A DNA stretch of 64,000 bases from Nothophaeocryptopus gaeumannii (Eukaryota > Ascomycota > Dothideomycetes > Mycosphaerellales > Mycosphaerellaceae): positions 806,001 to 870,000 of the forward strand of contig JASISA010000022.1 of assembly GCA_031771865.1 (NCBI GenBank), in the 5' to 3' direction. Positions 41,661-50,991 of the stretch are shown here, one piece after another. The notes beneath the pieces were generated by a model. That model searched no databases, was not told the DNA's origin, and saw only the letters and a list, made by a program, of their open reading frames with translations. Both the position numbers and the translations under genes were made by a program. Position 1 is the stretch's first letter. Each line of letters opens with the position of its first letter.

Positions 41661-42698
41661 GAGATTTCGTCTTGAGAGGTTGTATGTTCAGCAACGAAAG
41701 TCCTTACAGTCATGGAAATCGGAGTTGGCATTATGAGGAGCGGTATTCAAAGGGATTCACAGCAGCGCCTCTTCTAGCCGTAGTTGCAGAAATACCAAGT
41801 GTCCATGCAAGCGCTCAGTGACAGGGCATTACGAATTGACTGCATGACTTTCTTGATTCAAGTTGCTCTGTGCATCTCACTTTCCTCTCATACTCTCTCA
41901 GCACATGACTCCCTGCTCAATGACACATTGTTGACGAGAATCACTCTTGCTGATTACTAGAGAGGCATCTCACCCTGGTGCCGAGTATCGCAAGCACCAG
42001 CGCGGCCCTGTTGTTCGGTTGTATCACTACTGTTACAGTCAAGATGCCACGGCAATTCGCCGACAAAGGCGGCGATCTCAACTCGTTGGTAGTGAGTCCT
42101 ACTTCTTCTTCCGCAATACCGTTGGATGCGCTGAGATGGATAGACTCAGCCTCTCGGTAGAATATTATGCGGGGGCCTCTTGAGACATCCGAAAATCGGA
42201 ACGTGTATGGTTTGAAAATGAGCTGCATTTAGAACGCTATCTGTATGGAACTCTCTCTTCTCGACAAATGGGTCAGAGTTGCCGTCTTCGCGTCCGTCAA
42301 TGTAACAAGATGGGTGTGCCGAACGCAGATATCATGCTGCTCCCAGCAACCGCCTTCGCCCTTGAGCCCGGTGAAGGGAGAGCTTGGGCGATGCGCATGG
42401 AAGTCAGCTCATCTGCTACACGCTAGGCTTTCATCATCTACAAGTCGTCAGCTGTTGAATCTCGTGCGTCCTGGCGGGTCTAGAACACGTACATTGTTTT
42501 GTCTTGGAGAGATCTGAAGAGAAAAGGAAGTGGTCGCGTCGCGCAGCAAAGATTTGACGTTGTGCCGCGCGGACGCATGTCGGGAGGAGCCGAACCGAAA
42601 ATCGGATTCGGACTCCATGTCCTCGATCCTGTCACCTCACGTTGACTTCTGCTTCCCTTTGCCTGCTCACTCCCTTCCCTTCCCTGATCACGAACTTC
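41661..42698. other. Intergenic, no gene supported
   Basis: About 1 kb lies between uS3 and AspRS. A 60-codon frame at 41978 (MPSIASTSAALLFGC) is suggestive of a signal peptide but ends quickly; not accepted. Confidence 0.45.
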
Positions 42699-44735
42699 AT
42701 GCTCTCGCATGGTCGTGGCATCATCGCGACTGCTCGGTCAATCTCGAGATGGCAGTCCGTCGGCCCGATAAAACATAACACCCGCATTCCCCTGCTGCCA
42801 AGGGCATGGAGCAGTTCCTACAGTACTGAAGATGACGGGAAACAGCTGCCCTCGGTTCTGCAGGATTTTAAGCAGACCTTACGATTCCCGCCCGCAAATC
42901 TCAACTTTCAAAGTCTCGCGAAGCAACCAAACGAATTGCTCGATCAGCAGATTGTCCTCCATGGTTATCTCGGAAGCCGCAGAGATGCCTCGAAATCGTT
43001 GACGTTCGCGGAGCTGCATGACATTGATTTACGATCGACCATACAGCTTGTTTCTACGCCGACCAAAGGTGAAGAGGGTAGCGATGCTGCTCATAGGCTC
43101 ATTCGTAATCTTGAGGATCACACGCCGGTGGCCGTCTCCGGTACAGCCAAGGCTCGGAAAGCTCCAGAGTCTACCGGGTCAGAGGACAGTACACGCACAC
43201 TCATTACTGGAGCTGAGATCAAGGTCGAGAGAATCATACCCCTCAATGATTTTCCAAAAGACATCATCATGGCCGATGACACGGTTTTCTCTCCTGAACA
43301 GCGGCATCTCCAGATTCGAAACGAGAGCAGCATTCGGAATTCATTAGCGTTCCGCAGCAAAGCAGCTCGTATAATCCGAGATGAGCTATGCGCAAGTCAT
43401 GGGTTCACCGAGATTGAGACCCCGCTACTCTTCAAATCAACGCCTGAGGGAGCCAGAGAATTCCTTGTTCCAACACGAGTTCCTGGTCTAGCATACGCAT
43501 TGCCTCAAAGCCCACAGCAGTACAAACAGATATTGATGGCAAGTGGCATACCACGCTACATGCAAGTCGCGAAATGCTTCAGAGATGAGGATCTAAGAGC
43601 GGATCGACAGCCCGAGTTCACGCAAATCGATATCGAGATGGCTTTTGCATCGGGTGACGATGTCATGGCTGTCATTGAGTCGGTAACGAGGCGACTGTGG
43701 CATGAAACCTTAGGACTGGAGCTCCCCTCGAATTTCGATCGGATGTCATACGAAGAGGCAATGTCGAAGTACGGATCGGACAAACCAGATCTTCGCCTAG
43801 GCTCAGAACTGAGACGTATCGAGTACATGCTCCCCGTCGATCTCGTTCAGAAGATCGGACCTCTGAACTTCCCAGCAGTCGACGTCATGAAGATACCGAT
43901 ATCAGACGATCCAAAGACGACACGAGACTTCGTCAACACCTTCATGGACTCGCCAGAAGCCCAGCCGTTTATCCGAAATCCCGAAGGTCAGCCTGGAGTC
44001 TTCATCGTCAACTCACGCCAGCCACTCCAAGGCCTTCAACCGTTCGGCTTCGAAGCTGCCGAACAACTCGAAGAAATCTTGGAATTGGAAGACGGAGACC
44101 TTGTCGTCATTCAAGCAAGAGAAGACAAGCCCTTCTCAGGCGGCTCAACACCCGTGGGAAATCTTCGCCTAGCTCTGCATAAAGCAGCAGTCAAGCATGG
44201 TTATCTTTCCGCGCCTCAAGGCTTCGCATTCACATGGATAACAGACTTCCCTCTCTTCTCGCCTGCCAGTGAAACAGAACCTGGACAAGGCGGATCGGCC
44301 GGTATCTCAGCTACACACCATCCTTTCACATCACCAAAAACACCTGAAGATGTTGATCTTCTCATCTCTGATCCTTTGCAAGTCAAAGCTGATCATTACG
44401 ATCTCGTCGTCAATGGTGTGGAACTAGGGGGCGGTAGTCGACGTATACACAACGCTCAGATGCAGGAGTATGTGATGCGTGAAGTGTTGAAAATGAGCGA
44501 CGAGCGAATGGAAGATTTCGCACACTTGATTGAAGTTCTTCGAGCCGGGTGTCCGCCTCATGCAGGAATTGCGCTTGGCTTCGACAGATTGGTTGCCGTA
44601 ATGCTGGGTAAGGAATCTGTGAGAGATGTCATTGCTTTCCCCAAGAGCGGACGTGGAGAGGATATGTTGGTCAAGAGTCCGACGAAGTTGACAAAAGAGC
44701 AGCTGGAGACTTATCATTTGCAGCTCAAAATTTGA
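42699..44735 (+). CDS. MSD1: Mitochondrial aspartyl-tRNA synthetase
   Basis: Class II synthetase that charges mitochondrial tRNA-Asp. Single exon of 678 aa starting MLSHGRGIIATARSISRW, a basic, Ser/Arg-rich presequence. Domains in order are the OB-fold anticodon-binding domain (about 60-170), then the catalytic core with motif 2 (KCFRDEDLRADRQPEFTQID), the bacterial-type GAD insertion (about 380-470, including KPFSGGSTP) and motif 3 (GIALGFDRLVAVML) near the C-terminus. The GAD insertion and the QSPQQYKQ string mark it as bacterial/mitochondrial rather than cytosolic. The earlier open frame upstream lacks an ATG. Confidence 0.93.
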   Translation: MLSHGRGIIATARSISRWQSVGPIKHNTRIPLLPRAWSSSYSTEDDGKQLPSVLQDFKQTLRFPPANLNFQSLAKQPNELLDQQIVLHGYLGSRRDASKSLTFAELHDIDLRSTIQLVSTPTKGEEGSDAAHRLIRNLEDHTPVAVSGTAKARKAPESTGSEDSTRTLITGAEIKVERIIPLNDFPKDIIMADDTVFSPEQRHLQIRNESSIRNSLAFRSKAARIIRDELCASHGFTEIETPLLFKSTPEGAREFLVPTRVPGLAYALPQSPQQYKQILMASGIPRYMQVAKCFRDEDLRADRQPEFTQIDIEMAFASGDDVMAVIESVTRRLWHETLGLELPSNFDRMSYEEAMSKYGSDKPDLRLGSELRRIEYMLPVDLVQKIGPLNFPAVDVMKIPISDDPKTTRDFVNTFMDSPEAQPFIRNPEGQPGVFIVNSRQPLQGLQPFGFEAAEQLEEILELEDGDLVVIQAREDKPFSGGSTPVGNLRLALHKAAVKHGYLSAPQGFAFTWITDFPLFSPASETEPGQGGSAGISATHHPFTSPKTPEDVDLLISDPLQVKADHYDLVVNGVELGGGSRRIHNAQMQEYVMREVLKMSDERMEDFAHLIEVLRAGCPPHAGIALGFDRLVAVMLGKESVRDVIAFPKSGRGEDMLVKSPTKLTKEQLETYHLQLKI

Positions 44736-44800
44736 GTTTTGTCGCATCATCGGAGACCTGTAGATATAGCTAACTTAACTGTACACTACTCCTTCGTGCA

Positions 44801-46408
44801 CTACAGCCAAGTCCCAAGATTGACATGCACGGCCTTCTTGTTAGTATAGCTATCCAGCCCAGCTTCCCCCAGCTCCCTTCCGACACCAGATTGTTTCACG
44901 CCACCGAACGGTATCCTGAAATCGCTGTCCTGGCTGGAGTTGATCCACACCATACCGGCCTCAATCTTCCTCGCCACTCTATGCGCCTTCACGATATCTT
45001 TCGTGAAAACAGCAGATCCCAGTCCGTAGGTGGTGTTGTTGGCAAGAGCAAGCGCCTCCGCCTCATCCTTGAACGAAACGACAACGACGAAAGGTCCAAA
45101 GACTTCCTCTTTGAAGATCCGCATGCTGTCTTTGACTTCAGTGAAGACAGTAGGATTGACGAAGAACCCCTTTCCATCTCCGACGTTCTTGTATGCTTCT
45201 CCACCCATGGCGAGCTTGGCGCCCTCTGACTTGCCTGCCTCAATGTAGCCAAGCACGCGCTCGTACTGGGCTTTCGTGACTTGCGGACCCTGGAAAGTAT
45301 CGTCCGCGAAAGGATCGCCGACCTTGCTCGTCTCGGTGACTTGCTTCTTGAAAGCCTCGACAAACTTGTCGTAGATGCCTTCTTGGACGAGGATGCGGCT
45401 CGTGGCAGTACAGATCTGGCCTTGGTTGGACATGATACCGACGTGGCTCCATCTGACCGCCTGCTCGAGGTCTGCATCGTCGAAGATGAGCAGGGGGCTC
45501 TTCCCTCCAGTCTCGAGGGTGATATTCTTAAGGGTAGTAGCGGCCATCTTCATGATCTCTCGTCCTGTTGCCGTGGACCCCGTGAAGGCGACTTTGTCTA
45601 CACCATCATGCTGACAGATAGCTGCACCGGCGACACGGCCGTGACCGTTGACAATGTTGACGACACCTGGTGGAAAGCCAGCTTCCTTAATCAAGTTTGC
45701 GAAGACGAGAATGGAGAGGGGAGTCTGTTCTGCAGCCTTCATGACGACCGTGTTGCCACATGCCAATGCCGGGCCTAGTTTCCAAGCAGCCATCGCGAGG
45801 GGGTAGTTCCATGGTATAATTTGCCCGCAGACTCCAATGGGCTCGCGGATAGTATACGCCAGTTTGGCCGGAGAGGTATCAATGACCTGTCCGTGGATCT
45901 TGTCCGCCCAGCCAGCGTAGTACTTGAGCGTGCCAGCGACTTCAGCCAAATCCTCATTCAGAGCAACAGAGAATGGCTTGCCGTTGTCCCATGTCTCAAT
46001 GGTTGCCAATATCTCCTTATTCTCCTCCACGAGCTGGCTCAGCTTGAGCATCAAGTCGCCTCTTTCTGATGTTGGTAGATCTCTCCATGGTCCATTGAAT
46101 GCAGCGCGTGCAGCAGCGACTGCCTTGTCGATATCTTCAGGCTCTGCAGCATGGACTGATGCGATCTCAGACTCGTCGGTCGGGTTGATGCTTGTGATTT
46201 TGTTGCCCTTGCTGGAAGGAACCCACTCGTTGTTAATGAAGAGGCCTGTAGGTTGTGTATACTTCTTCCCGTTGGGAGCAGTGAGCTCAATGGTAAGGTC
46301 GGACATCTTGCGGGACTGGATAAGGCCGCTCTGGTTCAACGGTTGAGGAGAGGGAGTCAAAGATATGCGGAATGCCTTGAAGAAGGATCTTGAGGAGCGA
46401 GAGAACAT
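44801..46408 (-). CDS. NAD(P)+-dependent aldehyde dehydrogenase
   Basis: Oxidises acetaldehyde and other aldehydes to acids, as in ethanol and acetate metabolism (AldA/Ald4/Ald5 group). Single exon, 535 aa. The cofactor-binding part has PWNYPLAMAAWKLGPAL and FTGSTATGR; the catalytic Glu is in TLETGGKSP (about 299) and the catalytic Cys in GQICTATSR (about 333). The first about 34 residues (MFSRSSRSFFKAFRISL) look like a mitochondrial presequence, and a second Met (MSDLTIEL) would give the usual cytosolic length, so two forms are possible. Convergent with AspRS, with only 65 nt between stop codons. Confidence 0.93.
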   Translation of the reverse strand: MFSRSSRSFFKAFRISLTPSPQPLNQSGLIQSRKMSDLTIELTAPNGKKYTQPTGLFINNEWVPSSKGNKITSINPTDESEIASVHAAEPEDIDKAVAAARAAFNGPWRDLPTSERGDLMLKLSQLVEENKEILATIETWDNGKPFSVALNEDLAEVAGTLKYYAGWADKIHGQVIDTSPAKLAYTIREPIGVCGQIIPWNYPLAMAAWKLGPALACGNTVVMKAAEQTPLSILVFANLIKEAGFPPGVVNIVNGHGRVAGAAICQHDGVDKVAFTGSTATGREIMKMAATTLKNITLETGGKSPLLIFDDADLEQAVRWSHVGIMSNQGQICTATSRILVQEGIYDKFVEAFKKQVTETSKVGDPFADDTFQGPQVTKAQYERVLGYIEAGKSEGAKLAMGGEAYKNVGDGKGFFVNPTVFTEVKDSMRIFKEEVFGPFVVVVSFKDEAEALALANNTTYGLGSAVFTKDIVKAHRVARKIEAGMVWINSSQDSDFRIPFGGVKQSGVGRELGEAGLDSYTNKKAVHVNLGTWL

Positions 46409-46766
46409 GATATAGATATATAGAGGGCGAGCTGTGGCAGACCTACCTTGACCTAGACTCGCGCGCTGCTATCGCGTGTGTTGCAGCAGGGCAGTAAACA
46501 AAGTGTGTTAAGGTAGGTCGTGATAGCGGCCAGTGATAGTGAAGCTGATTGCCCGCAGCCCCGCTGTGGGAGCAAAACGCGGCAAGATGCGGCAGGTGTA
46601 CGCGAACAGCTCTTGTCTCCTTGCGGAAAAACATTTGGCACTGCGTAAACCACCACCACAACAACCACCATCGGCCAGTTCCACGATCTAGAAGCACGGT
46701 CAAGAGTGCGACTGTCACTTGTATGACAGCCTGAAAAGATAAGGACAAGGACGAGCCATCCCAGCC
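46409..46766. promoter_or_regulatory. Divergent promoter region of aldehyde dehydrogenase and NAA38
   Basis: The 358 nt lie between divergent start codons. No specific site is assigned. Confidence 0.45.
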
Positions 46767-47078
46767 ATGGCCGACAACATCGAATATCCGAAGGCCTACC
46801 TGGAGCAGATGCTGAACCGGACGCTGCACGTCCATACAAACGACGGCCGCTTGTTCGTCGGCCAGATGAAGTGCACCGATAACGAGCGTAACATCATTCT
46901 CGCCATGACACACGAGTATCGTCAACCCTCACCACGAGATATCGATTTGGCAGCCGAGAAGCATGGACAGTCAGGAAGCGAGGGCAATGTTAAGGTCGAC
47001 TTGAAGAAGAGATTCGTCGGGTTGATTGTTGTTCCGGGCCAATATATCACCAAGATCGAGCTTGAGAGCTATGGTTGA
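46767..47078 (+). CDS. NAA38: Sm-like protein, NatC auxiliary subunit Naa38
   Basis: Single exon, 103 aa. LSm fold: Sm1 motif LNRTLHVHTNDGRLFVGQMKC with TDNERNIIL, then a variable loop, then Sm2-like FVGLIVVPGQYITKIEL. The CTDxxxNIIL string and the VPGxxI end are like Naa38/LSMD1, the small subunit of the NatC N-terminal acetyltransferase, rather than the canonical Lsm1-8 proteins. NatC acetylates nascent chains beginning Met-hydrophobic. The catalytic Naa30 and scaffold Naa35 are not in the window. A role as another Lsm protein cannot be fully excluded. Confidence 0.8.
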   Translation: MADNIEYPKAYLEQMLNRTLHVHTNDGRLFVGQMKCTDNERNIILAMTHEYRQPSPRDIDLAAEKHGQSGSEGNVKVDLKKRFVGLIVVPGQYITKIELESYG

Positions 47079-47875
47079 GGATGACTTGAGGACTCCAGTC
47101 AGCCTTCGCCGGTGTGTCGTGCATGGAGAGCAATAAGGGCAACGTCACTCGAGAGAGCCTAGCCACCTCTTGCGCGACTGCCTCCCAAGTTCGACCTTTT
47201 GAAGAAGTGAGGCACGCATACTGAGGCCATGTGCCTGATGCCATATGGGTGTTCAAATCGTTGCCACAAGACAACAAGAATCTAGGCTCTGGTGATTGCT
47301 CCGGTAACACGCACACTCGGAAAACGCCCTGGGAGGGAGACGGGATGTGACCTACTTCATGGGTGAGAAGTCGGGAATGCTGACACCGATGGACGTGTCC
47401 AACTGTTCTGCAAGCCTGGTCGACTTGCTTCCGTCACACCAGCTACTTCGAGGGCGAAGATCTGCTCTCGAGCTGACGCCTCGCTCTTAAGCCTGAATGG
47501 TTGGCGCATTACCTTGACCTGCTCTCACGAGGAAAAGTAGACTTGGCTGTGAGGTGCAATGTCGAGGCTGCATGCTAGGTCTCTTGCTGGCACGCTGACG
47601 AGATTAGCGAGGGTGAAACTGTAGATCAACCGAACAACTCCATTGCAGCGGTCAGGAAGCAGGCGTTCAAGTGTAAGACATAGCTCTTCCTAGCTGCAGG
47701 CGTTCGCACATTTAGCCATTGGCGCCAGCCCTCACACGCGGATCAGATGCTGAATGACATCAGAAACTCTATATCCTCTATGCCAACCTCCTCACATTCA
47801 ACCATTACTAACCTCTCTTCCATTTCATACCTTCAGAAATCAGCAAGCAAGTGAAAAATATAGACGCAGCTCGAA
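47079..47875. other. Intergenic, no gene supported
   Basis: The 797 nt hold no convincing frame or repeat. Confidence 0.5.
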
Positions 47876-48915
47876 ATGTCTTCCATCCTTCAGTACGCTA
47901 ATGTAGGTACCACCGCATGAAGCAACGACACTTCCCATCATTGACAGAAAGCTAACCGGCACATCAGACATACCACGCATACGTCTTCGGTAAGACAGAA
48001 CGCCAATGACACCTACTTTTGCTACAAGCTTTCAAATTCCTAACAGAAAACACGGGAAATGTAGGCTCCAGCTTTTGGTACTTCTTGCGAGGTATCGTCC
48101 GGGTGATCGATCCCGCGACTGTATGCGGATGGTTTCGGCCTCCAATCGACGGGCTCATAGAACCAAATGGTACGCCCCCACCGACAAGACAATTCGAATA
48201 GCGGTATACTAAGTATTCATCATAGACCTGGAGCTCTACACAACTCGCACAGACGCCTTCTGTCTGCTCGCCCTCAGCGCAATCTTGCTAGCCATCTCCG
48301 ACGCAGTGCCCCTACCCTCTGGGCTCTCAGGCTCCGCGTTGGCAGACCCAGCTCCCGCGACTGCAAAGAAGCCATACGCCAGAGCGATCGTTCTAATCAC
48401 GATTCTACATCACATCGCTACGGGTATTGGGGCTGGAAGCCATTGGCTTCACAGGTCGCATCATACTATTGCAATGGACATGTGAGTCACTCATTACTCA
48501 AGTGCTAGTAAAGGAGACCGAGGGCGGATGACATAGCGTTTTACTGTCGGTCGCTCGCAAGGCGTTATTCTCTCCGGTACCGCTAAGCAGCGCGACGACG
48601 ATGGTGGCTCGGAGAACGTCAAGGCTAGAGAGGAGATGCCTGTCCTAGATGCCACTCCTAGATGCGACGTATTTCTCTGCCACTGCCGTCGCGATGGCGT
48701 GTTCACGAGTTTTACACAAAGGAGAGAGGCAACGAGCTTTGTCAACTGCCCTTGGACGTGTTACAGAATGAACGAATGCTGACTAGACTTTGCATTCAAG
48801 TGGCGTATATGGCAATATCGGTCTGGTCGCTCTTGGTGTAGCTGCTCTTGTCTATGGACTGGGAGACGATTCGAAATCTCCTATGGAGCTGAGAAGCGGG
48901 AAAAAGAAGGCGTAA
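47876..48915 (+). CDS. Small multi-pass membrane protein of unknown function
   Basis: Exons 47876-47902, 47968-47989, 48047-48169, 48226-48481 and 48801-48915 give 180 aa with matching phases. The protein begins MSSILQYANTYHAYVF and has three likely membrane segments: AFCLLALSAILLAI, AIVLITILHHIATGIGAG and NIGLVALGVAALVYGLG. It ends in a short basic tail (RSGKKKA), a possible ER-retention-like dilysine context though not at the exact position. The second acceptor is uncertain: one 18 nt earlier would add AFKFLT but needs a 39-nt intron. The last intron is 319 nt because a MITE-like element sits inside it. Family not recognised. Confidence 0.65.
48519..48755 (+). mobile_element. MITE-like inverted-repeat element, copy 3, inside an intron
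   Basis: A 237-bp element with imperfect terminal repeats: left cgagggcggatgacatagc, right (opposite strand) ccaagggcagttgacaaagc. Its right end agagaggcaacgagctttgt closely matches copy 1, and its interior matches copy 2. It lies wholly within the last intron of the membrane-protein gene; without it the intron would be about 80 nt. Confidence 0.7.
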
Positions 48916-49875
48916 AGGCGTAAAGCAATAGACGAATGGCTACCCTGCCACAGCCAGGATGAGAAGGAGTCACAATCAAGTATTGGAAACAAGGGAAGGA
49001 GAGTGAGGTCAGGTGTCATGGTCAATGAACCATTCGATTAAAGCTGTTCTAGATGCAGCTCAAAGTCATCTCTTAACCGACTAATACCCGCGCGTTCCTC
49101 AACTAAATGAGACGCATGCCAGGCGACAGCGTCGGTACGCAAAAGAGACGACCATGTCAGTTTTCTTTGGTTTTCAGTTTCTTCTTTGTGAAGTTAAGTC
49201 CATGCAGCCTTAGAGTGGTGATGTTGAAGATCCGCTTTTCGCCACAATGCATCCAGCTTCCTCTCTCAAACAATTGCGACTCCAACGCGCTCAAAGAGAG
49301 CATGATAGATCCGGGAGCCACTCCATCGAACTCAAGCGTTCGTTTCGCGAGCTCAAGATTGTCATCGTCGCTCCTCGTGTAACCCAGCATGCTCGTAATG
49401 TGAATAGAACAGACGGTTCGACAGCACCCTGACTTTCGTCGAAGTGGCGCGCCGGCCGTCTTTGAAAGTGACGTAGTCGTAAATTTCGGCCGCTCGTCAT
49501 GACCGGTGATATATTCGTAGTTTGATTGTGTCGTCTTCGACAGTGTGGTAATTCCAGAGTGCCAACACCCATGTCAAATCCAGGACCTCCGTGTCAGCGC
49601 TTGACAGTGGTGGAGGCTGGTGCCCAGTGTCGTTCTGTCCCGTATTCCCAGAGAGTGTTTGAAAAAGTTCATGCAGTAAAAACAAGTCGGGTATCTGTCC
49701 AAAAGGAAAAGGTGGTGTGAGATGAAGAAGCTCCGCCCAAAAAGACACCCAATGTCAGTCCAGGCCCTTCCCGTCAGCACTTGACTTGCGGAAGGCTGGT
49801 GCCCAGTGTCGTTCATAAACAAGAGAGTCGTCCATCCGAGGAAGAAAACGCCAGTAAACGCCGGTGAGTCTAAGC
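48916..49875. other. Convergent intergenic region with a diverged direct repeat
   Basis: The 960 nt hold no supported gene. Two copies of an about 75-bp segment, at 49564 and 49743, share the string ggctggtgcccagtgtcgtt. Confidence 0.5.
49564..49817 (+). repeat. Diverged direct repeat of about 75 bp, spacing 180 bp
   Basis: Copies at about 49564-49638 and 49743-49817 share acaccca, gtcagc-cttgac and the 20-nt string ggctggtgcccagtgtcgtt in order, with scattered differences between. Confidence 0.7.
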
Positions 49876-50991
49876 TCACATACTTCCCATGCTCATCAAA
49901 GCCTCAACGGCAGCGCGTTCCTCTGGTGATTGCATAGAAGGGTGCAGAAAGCCGGAGTTGCGTCCGGCTGGGACAGAGGTTGAATGGAGTGGACGACCGG
50001 TAGCCATGGCGGAGGGTCGAGACCAGCTCTTCGAGGTAAAACGGCCAGTGTATGGGACACTGACTTTGCGGACATTCTGGCGAGGCTGGTTGGGAGTGGG
50101 CAATGAAGCCTTCCGCAACGCCTCGGGACCGACGGCAGCCCAGTCCTCGTCGTCGGTCTCCTCGTTCGTTTCCGAAGAGTCATCGGACTCGCCGTCGAGA
50201 GACATCTTATCGGCTGCCTCTCCAATCGGGTCCATGTCCATGTCAAGCTCGTCCTCTTCGCGGATGCTAGACGCGGTCCAACTGCCACCGGAATATTGCT
50301 CTCGATATTTCGATGCCATGTGTGGGGCGGGGATATGGACGGCCGAGTCGCTGTGAGAGACAGCATAGCTGCGCTCACTGCGCGGTGGAGAGAGATTGCC
50401 CTCGTTGAAGGAGCCGACGGCGGAGTCTCGAGACGTGCCCTTGACGTGAGCATCCCAACGTCCCCAGCCTGTCTTGCTGAAAGTTACGCTTCCATCAGGG
50501 CCTCCGCCTTCACGACTCTCCAAGGCAGCAACCACGATGCGACGGGCCTTAGCAGGAGGGATGCGAGAGAAGCCGGGCACGGTCTGGGTGAGTTCGCCCA
50601 TCACGTATCGGATTGGCCGTGGTCCATTACCGAGCATGATGCCTGGCAGGTGATGCTTGGCAAGCATGCTGGGGGTAATGGCAGCAGCGCCGTCGAGGTT
50701 AGATAAAGCGCACATGCTGAGCGGCATGCCGCCGCTTGGCACAGAGCCTGCCAGATCGTCCTGCATGTCCATATCTTGCTCGATGTTAATCGGTGGAGGC
50801 GACATGGCACCGGAGTGAACAGGGTGAGCGGCCAAGTCCGGGCTGATGGAGTTGGGGGGCGTGAGCAGGGCGTTGGCACGCTTCTCGAAGTGCGCGGTGC
50901 CAGAGTGGTCGGCGGTGTCGCGAGCGTTCGGAATGGCGACGGATGGGGTCTGCGAGGCCATAGCCATCGCGTCGGAGGAAGCGTGAGCCAT
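49876..50991 (-). CDS. STB3: Stb3-like Sin3-binding transcription factor
   Basis: In yeast Stb3 binds the RRPE element of ribosome-biogenesis genes, recruits the Sin3-Rpd3 deacetylase and is released when TOR/PKA are active. Single exon, 371 aa. The conserved domain (about 105-185) reads AAITPSMLAKHHLPGIML, GPRPIRYVMGELTQTVPGF, KARRIVVAALES and SKTGWGRWDAH, the family's DNA-binding signature. N-terminal, middle and C-terminal parts are disordered, with an acidic patch (SDDSSETNEETDDEDW). It ends SPEERAAVEALMSMGSM; the stop overlaps a consensus 5' splice site (GTGAGC), so a further short 3' exon is possible. Confidence 0.83.
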   Translation of the reverse strand: MAHASSDAMAMASQTPSVAIPNARDTADHSGTAHFEKRANALLTPPNSISPDLAAHPVHSGAMSPPPINIEQDMDMQDDLAGSVPSGGMPLSMCALSNLDGAAAITPSMLAKHHLPGIMLGNGPRPIRYVMGELTQTVPGFSRIPPAKARRIVVAALESREGGGPDGSVTFSKTGWGRWDAHVKGTSRDSAVGSFNEGNLSPPRSERSYAVSHSDSAVHIPAPHMASKYREQYSGGSWTASSIREEDELDMDMDPIGEAADKMSLDGESDDSSETNEETDDEDWAAVGPEALRKASLPTPNQPRQNVRKVSVPYTGRFTSKSWSRPSAMATGRPLHSTSVPAGRNSGFLHPSMQSPEERAAVEALMSMGSM

